Shown: piece after piece, positions 59,546-64,000 of the stretch
Layout: every line of letters begins with the position of its first letter
How positions within the stretch are numbered: position 1 is the stretch's first letter
NCBI RefSeq assembly: GCF_900107645.1
Contig: NZ_FNQN01000010.1
Span: 62,001-126,000, forward strand
Direction: 5' to 3'
From: Desulfuromusa kysingii
GTDB taxonomy: Bacteria; Desulfobacterota; Desulfuromonadia; Desulfuromonadales; Geopsychrobacteraceae
DNA: 64,000 nt
Program-made: the position numbers and the translations under genes
Notes under the pieces: generated by a model
The model's input: only the letters and a program-made list of their open reading frames with translations
Told to the model about the DNA's origin: nothing
Database searches by the model: none

Positions 59546-60559
59546 ATGATTGCTTACACAGAAACTATTCGCAGATATGCCGCTGACAACCGTTATGTCG
59601 GCCAGCTTGATAATCCTGACGGTATTGGAGAGGTCGGTCTCGACAAAGGAGAAGTGGGCAGACAGTTAGCCGTCCGTTTTACCCTCAATATGGATCATGC
59701 TTTGGTCAAGGAGGTGCGCTTTCAGGTTTTCGGTTGTGGTTTTACCGTTGCCGCCTGTGCTGCTGCTGCCGGGCTTGCCAAAGGGGGAAGGTTGGTGGAT
59801 CTTCAGGGTTTAAGTGCAAAGACGATTGCGCAGCAGCTCGGAGGTTTGCCGGAACAACGGAGTTATTGTGCCGAACTCGCCTGTCAGGCGTTGCAAGCCG
59901 CATTAACAAGTGTTAGCAAAGGGAGTCAACTGATCCGTTCACAATTGACGGAAACCTCAGGTGGGGGCAGCCACGGTCCGAGAGTCACTGTGGACGATGC
60001 TGTCTATAAGGCGTTGCTGGCAACCTCATCCCCAGCATCGATTTCAGCTGTTGATCGTAAGTTATTTGCTTGTTTGCTTGCGGTGACCAGTGCTGAACCC
60101 TATCCAGTTGACGTCAGTTTGGGGCTTGCACCTGAGATCGTCGACAAAATCATCGCGACCTGTTTTCCAGGGTTTGATGGTTCATGGGGGCAAAACAAAC
60201 TTATTGATCACCAGCATCCCAGGCTAGAGATCAATTCCGATGTGCTTTCCTTGCTGCTTAGTCACGTTGAAGCTAGTGGGTGTCGGGAGATGGCAGGTTG
60301 GCTGGCTCATATTATTGCCGCTCGAGCGGCTCAACCAGGCCATCTCTGGATTGCTATGGGGTTGTTTGAACGGCCGCAACTTACGGCGGCAATTCGTCGA
60401 CACTTGCCGACTCTGGCACAGGCGAATAATCAAGGCATGCGTTGGAAACGTTATCTGTTCAAGCAGGTGTGTGAGGCGAACGGTGGCTTGCTCTGCAAAT
60501 CACCCAATTGTCAGGATTGTAGTGAATATGAATTGTGCTTTGCCCCACAAGAGAGTTAA
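59546..60559 (+). CDS. NifU-N / NifQ fusion protein
   Basis: A 337-residue cytoplasmic protein with two nif domains joined. Residues about 15-125 resemble the NifU N-terminal Fe-S scaffold (VGQLDNPDGIGEVG, FQVFGCGFTVAAC, LGGLPEQRSYC). The Cys at the place of NifU Cys35 is missing (GLDKGEVG), while the equivalents of Cys62 and Cys106 are present as Cys64 and Cys108. Residues about 150-337 are NifQ, the Mo donor for FeMo-cofactor, with the motif C317-x4-C322-x2-C325-x5-C331. The ATG has a weak GGAG upstream. The fusion would bring an Fe-S-carrying module to NifQ, a Mo-Fe-S protein. I know of no standard name for it. Confidence 0.82.
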   Translation: MIAYTETIRRYAADNRYVGQLDNPDGIGEVGLDKGEVGRQLAVRFTLNMDHALVKEVRFQVFGCGFTVAACAAAAGLAKGGRLVDLQGLSAKTIAQQLGGLPEQRSYCAELACQALQAALTSVSKGSQLIRSQLTETSGGGSHGPRVTVDDAVYKALLATSSPASISAVDRKLFACLLAVTSAEPYPVDVSLGLAPEIVDKIIATCFPGFDGSWGQNKLIDHQHPRLEINSDVLSLLLSHVEASGCREMAGWLAHIIAARAAQPGHLWIAMGLFERPQLTAAIRRHLPTLAQANNQGMRWKRYLFKQVCEANGGLLCKSPNCQDCSEYELCFAPQES

Positions 60560-60601
60560 GGGCTGGGGTTTGACTAACAATTATTTGCGGAGTATCGAAG
60601 T

Positions 60602-61021
60602 ATGGCCCATATTATTTTCTGGGAAAAGCCTGGTTGCCAGGGAAATCGACGTCAAAAAGAAATTTTGATCGCCTCAGGACATCAGCTTGAGGTGCGTGAT
60701 TTGTTGATAGAACCATGGACCCCGGAAGTCCTCACCCGGTTTTTTACTGAACAACCTCTTGCGCATTGCTTCAATCCCACTCATCCGCGCATAAAATCAG
60801 CAGAATTGATTCCGACAGAGATGAGCCGTGAGGATGCGCTGAAGTTAATGGTTGCCGATCCATTACTGATTGTCCGCCCGCTGATGCAAGTTGGTAATCA
60901 ACGCCTGGCAGGTTTTGATGTCAAGCAGGTGCACAACTGGGTCGGTTTGGCTCTTGCCTCGGTTGGTGAACGAGATCCGAAACATTGTCCTTGTGTGACG
61001 ACGGTAGCAGATCAGTCGTAA
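60602..61021 (+). CDS. Nitrogenase-associated ArsC-like protein
   Basis: A 139-residue thioredoxin-fold protein of the arsenate-reductase-like group. IIFWEKPGCQGNRRQKEILIASGH carries the C-x-GN-x-RQK sequence that marks the nitrogenase-associated subfamily; PTEMSREDALKLMVADPLLIVRPLMQVGNQRLAGF follows the ArsC/Spx fold. Its biochemical role is unclear; proteins of this group occur in nif operons. It begins 42 bases after the NifU-NifQ gene, GGAG about 11 bases upstream, and is the last of the + strand nif genes. Confidence 0.82.
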   Translation: MAHIIFWEKPGCQGNRRQKEILIASGHQLEVRDLLIEPWTPEVLTRFFTEQPLAHCFNPTHPRIKSAELIPTEMSREDALKLMVADPLLIVRPLMQVGNQRLAGFDVKQVHNWVGLALASVGERDPKHCPCVTTVADQS

Positions 61022-61165
61022 CGTCGATAAAGGGTTTGTCTCGTCTGAAGTTTAATCCTCAAGCTACAATTCATTTTATAGATAAAAAAGAGGAAGTGCA
61101 TCAGCCATAAAATATTGCATTCGCCCTTCTCCTTTTAGGTTTCTACAACGGGAACAAATTGTGGT

Positions 61166-61861
61166 TTAACTCACTTTGCGTAAGCCATAAACTGAGCGCC
61201 GCATGATGACATCGTTGGCGATCAGGACCAGATAGGAAATGACAATCGATACCAGACAGAGGGATAAAGCTCCGCTTTCGCCTCCCGGGGTGTTGGTGTA
61301 ATCGTAGATAGCCAGAGGAATGGTCTGGGTCAATCCGGGAATATTTCCGGCAAGGATGATGGTTGCTCCGAACTCACCGAGGCTACGGGCAAAGCAGAGG
61401 GTTCCACCAGTCACCAGAGAGGGGATTGATAATGGTAGAACCAGGGAAAAAAGGGTATCGAAAAATCCGGCACCGAGGGTGCGCGAGGCATGAATCAGCT
61501 GTAGATCAATCTGTTCCATGCCGAGGCGGATCGAACGAACCATCAATGGCAGACCGATGACCGAGCAGGCGATCACGGCCCCTTTCCAGGTAAAGATGAT
61601 CTGAATTCCCAGCGTTTTGAAGAGCTCTCCGAGTGGCCCTTGCCGTCCCAGAAGCAATAATAACATATAACCGATGACGACCGGTGGCAACACCAGTGGC
61701 AGGTTGATCAGCCCATCAAGGAGCGGCTTCCAGCGGATGCGGCTGAAAGCCAGCACCCAGGCAATGGCGAAGCCGAGTGGTAGAGTTATCAGGGTTGCCG
61801 TGGTTGCAACTTTGGCGGACAACCATATCGCCTGTACATCGGTTGGTGAGAGGTTTAGCAT
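61166..61861 (-). CDS. modB: Molybdate ABC transporter permease
   Basis: A 231-residue inner-membrane permease with about five or six helices. The EAA loop is visible as ASRTLGAGFFDTLFSLVLPLSIPSLVTG, followed by FARSLGEFGATIILAGNIPGLTQTIPLAIYDY, the ModB signature. It forms the molybdate channel with ModC and ModA. It is the last of modC-modA-modB on the - strand, convergent with the nif genes. Confidence 0.92.
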   Translation of the reverse strand: MLNLSPTDVQAIWLSAKVATTATLITLPLGFAIAWVLAFSRIRWKPLLDGLINLPLVLPPVVIGYMLLLLLGRQGPLGELFKTLGIQIIFTWKGAVIACSVIGLPLMVRSIRLGMEQIDLQLIHASRTLGAGFFDTLFSLVLPLSIPSLVTGGTLCFARSLGEFGATIILAGNIPGLTQTIPLAIYDYTNTPGGESGALSLCLVSIVISYLVLIANDVIMRRSVYGLRKVS

Positions 61862-61914
61862 CTGGTTCTACTCCCGTTTCCCCTCCCTGATGTTGCAGGG
61901 AGGGGCTCTGAAAT

Positions 61915-62667
61915 TTAGTTTGCTAGTAAAAAACCATATTTCACAAAAATTTGTTGCCCTTCAGGGCTGAACAGGAAGGCATAAAATCCTTCGACATCGG
62001 TTTTTCCCTCCGCCCCTTTGAGCAGTGTGGCTGGGTACGTGACCTGTGGATAGAGATCTTGGGGAACCTCAAACAAAATTTTTGCCTGTTTGGCTAACAT
62101 CGCGTCGGTCCGGTAGACAAAAGCTCCTGCAACCTCACCACGATCAGCATAGAGGAGAGCTTGTCTGACATCTTTGGCGAGGATCAGCTTTTTCTCTTGT
62201 TGCAGTTGTTGATACAGGTTGGCTGCTGTGAGTGCCTGTTCTGCATATTTCCCGGCAGGGACAGATTTAGGACTGCCGATAGCGATGGATCTCATCTGCA
62301 GAACATCTTTCAGAGCGGTGGCTTTGGCGTTTGGAGATCCTGCTAGAACCAGACTGTTATAGACCAGGGTCTTTGTGGTCTCTTCAGCAACGACACCCTG
62401 CTCCTGCAAGTACTTCATCCATTTAGGGTTCGCCGAAATATAGATGTCGGCCGGTGCCCCGGCAACGATTTGTTTGGCCAGTGCCCCAGACGCAGCAAAG
62501 TTGACTAACAGCTCTACCTGTGGATGGCTCTGCTTATAAAGCGCGGAGACCTCTTTGATGGCATCAGTCAAGCTGGCTGCGGCAGAGATACGTACTTCAC
62601 CGGCCAGTGCGGGGGTGGCAAACAACAATAACAACAGTAACAGACAATAGGCTTGCATGTGCTTCAC
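61915..62667 (-). CDS. modA: Molybdate ABC transporter substrate-binding protein
   Basis: A 250-residue periplasmic molybdate-binding protein with a signal peptide ending ATPALAG (residue 23). ISAAASLTDAIKEVSALY, NFAASGALAKQIVAGAPADIYISAN and AIGSPKSVPAGKYAEQAL contain the Ser and other oxyanion-binding residues of ModA. It sits between modC and modB, 53 bases before modB. It supplies the molybdate for FeMo-cofactor made by the neighbouring nif products. Confidence 0.93.
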   Translation of the reverse strand: MKHMQAYCLLLLLLLFATPALAGEVRISAAASLTDAIKEVSALYKQSHPQVELLVNFAASGALAKQIVAGAPADIYISANPKWMKYLQEQGVVAEETTKTLVYNSLVLAGSPNAKATALKDVLQMRSIAIGSPKSVPAGKYAEQALTAANLYQQLQQEKKLILAKDVRQALLYADRGEVAGAFVYRTDAMLAKQAKILFEVPQDLYPQVTYPATLLKGAEGKTDVEGFYAFLFSPEGQQIFVKYGFLLAN

Positions 62668-62705
62668 GGTGTTCTCCTTTTGTTGGTTGATTCTTAAATT
62701 AAAAA

Positions 62706-63761
62706 TTAAGTGAGGCGGCGAAAAGCGGATGCTTTAAACGCTGCGTAAACGGTTTTCCCAATATCGAGTTCAAGTTCGGCAACGGCTTGACTGACCACCT
62801 GAGCCAAGAGGATTTCACCGTTGCAGTTCAGTTCTACGCCAACGGCCCCCTTATGAGGCATAATCCCGGTGATTGTTCCGGTCAAAAGGTTACGTGCTGA
62901 CATCGCATGGGGGTGTTTTTTACATAACAGAATGTCTTTGCTCGATAATCCAAATAATCCATCTTGCAGGCGCTCATTGGCCGTCAGGAACAACTCATTG
63001 GCCCCCCAGCGATAACTGATCAGGTTGTCAACCTCATGCGGGTCGCTCAGAGTTAAATGGTTGAGATAGCCGTGACGATTACCGGCCATCCGCTCGCGTT
63101 CCAGAGTGTCAGCATTGGTGATTTGCTGTAAGCGACCATCGGCGAACTGCATCACCTGATCAGTGAGTAGGCGCATTTCACTCAGCGAATGTGAGATATA
63201 GAGGTAAGGGATCGCGAAGTGGCGCAATGTTGTGCGCAAAAAGGGGATGATCTGCTCTTTAAGTTGCTTATCCAGAGCGCTGAGAGGTTCATCCAGCACC
63301 AATAGGTCGGGACAGGCCAGTAGTGCCCGGCCTAGTGCGACCCGCTGCTTTTCCCCTCCAGAGAGTTGCGTTACATTGCGTTTGAGCAGATGGTCGATGT
63401 TCAGTGCTTTGGTGACATCGGCCAGTTCCAGCTGACGTTGTGAAGCGGGGGTGCGTTTGTGGCCATAGAGTAGGTTTTTTCGGACATTCAGATGGGGAAA
63501 CAGGTGTGCATGTTGAAATACCACTGCTACTCTGCGGTGGTCCGGGGAAAGATTGATTTTCGCATCGCTGTCAAATAATTTGCGTCGATCAAGCTGAATC
63601 AGACCTCTATCTGCCGTCAAGAATCCAGTGAGGAGGTTGCTGAGGGTCGATTTACCGCTTCCGGATGGTCCGAAGATCCCAATCCGCTCTCCGTCGACAC
63701 AAAAATCGGTGTCAAAGCTGAAATCACCTAAATGCTTTGTCAATGAAACTTCGAGTTTCAT
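62706..63761 (-). CDS. modC: Molybdate ABC transporter ATP-binding protein
   Basis: A 351-residue ATPase. Walker A is GPSGSGKST (about 32-40), the signature LSGGEKQR, Walker B LLVLDEPLSALD, and the switch His is in ISHS. The C-terminal 65 residues form a Mop/TOBE domain (ARNLLTGTITGIMPHKGAVGVELNCNGEILLAQV) that binds molybdate for regulation. The Met at 63761 follows GGAG by 6 bases and is preferred over one 4 residues earlier. It lies 58 bases after the Mop-domain gene and 38 bases before modA, an order C-A-B rather than the usual A-B-C. Confidence 0.92.
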   Translation of the reverse strand: MKLEVSLTKHLGDFSFDTDFCVDGERIGIFGPSGSGKSTLSNLLTGFLTADRGLIQLDRRKLFDSDAKINLSPDHRRVAVVFQHAHLFPHLNVRKNLLYGHKRTPASQRQLELADVTKALNIDHLLKRNVTQLSGGEKQRVALGRALLACPDLLVLDEPLSALDKQLKEQIIPFLRTTLRHFAIPYLYISHSLSEMRLLTDQVMQFADGRLQQITNADTLERERMAGNRHGYLNHLTLSDPHEVDNLISYRWGANELFLTANERLQDGLFGLSSKDILLCKKHPHAMSARNLLTGTITGIMPHKGAVGVELNCNGEILLAQVVSQAVAELELDIGKTVYAAFKASAFRRLT

Positions 63762-63819
63762 AAGTGGCTCCATCCAACGGGGTGAGAGGGGTGTTGGTCC
63801 CCTTTTGGTGCGAGGTTAT

Positions 63820-64000
63820 TCAATTGACAGCCAACAGAACACTGGAAGCTTTAATCAAAGCGGAGACGCTGCTACCAGTTTTAAGGGCCATGTTCTCTGC
63901 GCTCTCTTTGGTGACCATTGCGGTGACCGTGTTGCCGCCGGGTAAATCGACGGTCACTTCACAGGAGACCGGTCCTTCAACGAGCTGTGAAACTTGACCC
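63820..64000 (-). CDS. Mop (molybdopterin/molybdate-binding) domain protein, C-terminal part
   Basis: About 60 residues remain; the N-terminus is outside the window. The Mop/TOBE motif is plain: VSCEVTVDLPGGNTVTAMVTKESAENMALKTG and ALIKASSVLLAVN at the end. It may be a free Mop molybdate store (about 70 residues) or the C-terminal domain of a ModE regulator. It lies 58 bases upstream of modC on the same strand, so it is likely the start of, or part of, the mod operon. Confidence 0.82.
   Translation of the reverse strand, partial: GQVSQLVEGPVSCEVTVDLPGGNTVTAMVTKESAENMALKTGSSVSALIKASSVLLAVN

Noticed and set aside
61022-61165. Bidirectional terminator between the nif and mod genes
   Set aside because: The A-rich GAGGAAG and CTTCTCC blocks pair poorly with internal mismatches, so no terminator is called.
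1-64000. CRISPR arrays, tRNA or rRNA genes, insertion sequences and integrases
   Set aside because: No regularly spaced repeats, tRNA-like folds, rRNA stretches, transposase motifs or attachment-site pairs were seen on either strand.

Overview
The window looks like chromosomal DNA of an anaerobic or microaerophilic Desulfobacterota, most likely a Desulfuromonadales-type bacterium. The reasons are a respiratory reductive dehalogenase cluster, a nif/mod block with sigma-54 promoters, DcuC/aspartase fumarate metabolism, V4R/GGDEF signalling, a probable UGA-encoded selenoprotein, and intermediate GC content. No rRNA, tRNA, CRISPR array, integrase or insertion sequence was found. The genus assignment is inference.

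Layout. (1) 1-4.8 kb: an operon of aspartase (partial), DcuC and two M20 peptidase-family amidohydrolases, closed by a terminator; it fits use of an N-acylated or N-carbamoylated amino acid that enters metabolism as fumarate. (2) 5-6.4 kb: a membrane-anchored metallophosphoesterase. (3) 6.4-14.7 kb: an organohalide-respiration locus. A sigma-54 activator faces a TPR protein, RdhA, RdhB, RdhC, a small coupled protein, an outer-membrane barrel, a TatA and an iron-sulfur flavoprotein. A -24/-12 promoter precedes the TPR gene and a terminator follows the flavoprotein. (4) 14.7-15.6 kb: a non-coding stretch rich in hairpins, then sequence I cannot read as a gene. (5) 15.6-25 kb: a V4R sensor with a diguanylate cyclase, a dihydroorotate-dehydrogenase-like flavoprotein, ACT-malic enzyme, a CurA-type reductase, a DUF4015 hydrolase, ArgP/LysE and an SrkA-type kinase.

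(6) 25.3-37.2 kb: two translationally coupled giant genes, a 2565-residue secreted protein of DUF11 and SdrD-B-like repeats and a 1393-residue OmpA-domain outer-membrane barrel. (7) 37.2-40.4 kb: the zinc regulon znuB-znuC-zur / znuA around a Zur-type palindrome. (8) 40.4-46.2 kb: Prc protease, PilZ protein, zinc-ribbon protein, cardiolipin synthase, and NadR-type kinase with PnuC. (9) 46.3-49.5 kb: a Cpx-like envelope stress system (CpxA, CpxR, divergent CpxP/Spy) with CpxR boxes. Just downstream of cpxA is a 55-residue membrane protein readable only if an in-frame TGA is decoded as selenocysteine. (10) 49.5-54.5 kb: CcdA with a thioredoxin-like lipoprotein, a CBS/DUF294 nucleotidyltransferase, an MFS transporter and a SPOR-NlpC/P60 lipoprotein.

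(11) 54.5-64 kb: FeMo-cofactor assembly and molybdate supply. A GNAT protein and NifV diverge from NifE, NifN, a NifU-N/NifQ fusion and a nitrogenase-associated ArsC-like protein. Convergent to these lie ModB, ModA, ModC and a truncated Mop-domain protein. Both nif directions carry sigma-54 promoter matches, and the nifV leader contains an intrinsic terminator just before the ribosome binding site. Together this block takes up molybdate, delivers Mo, makes homocitrate and provides the NifEN scaffold; nifH, nifD, nifK and nifB are not in the window.

Most worth checking: the UGA-containing small gene, the dehalogenase locus with its own porin and TatA, the NifU-NifQ fusion, the nifV leader attenuator, the giant DUF11/OmpA pair and the structured intergenic region near 14.7-15.1 kb.
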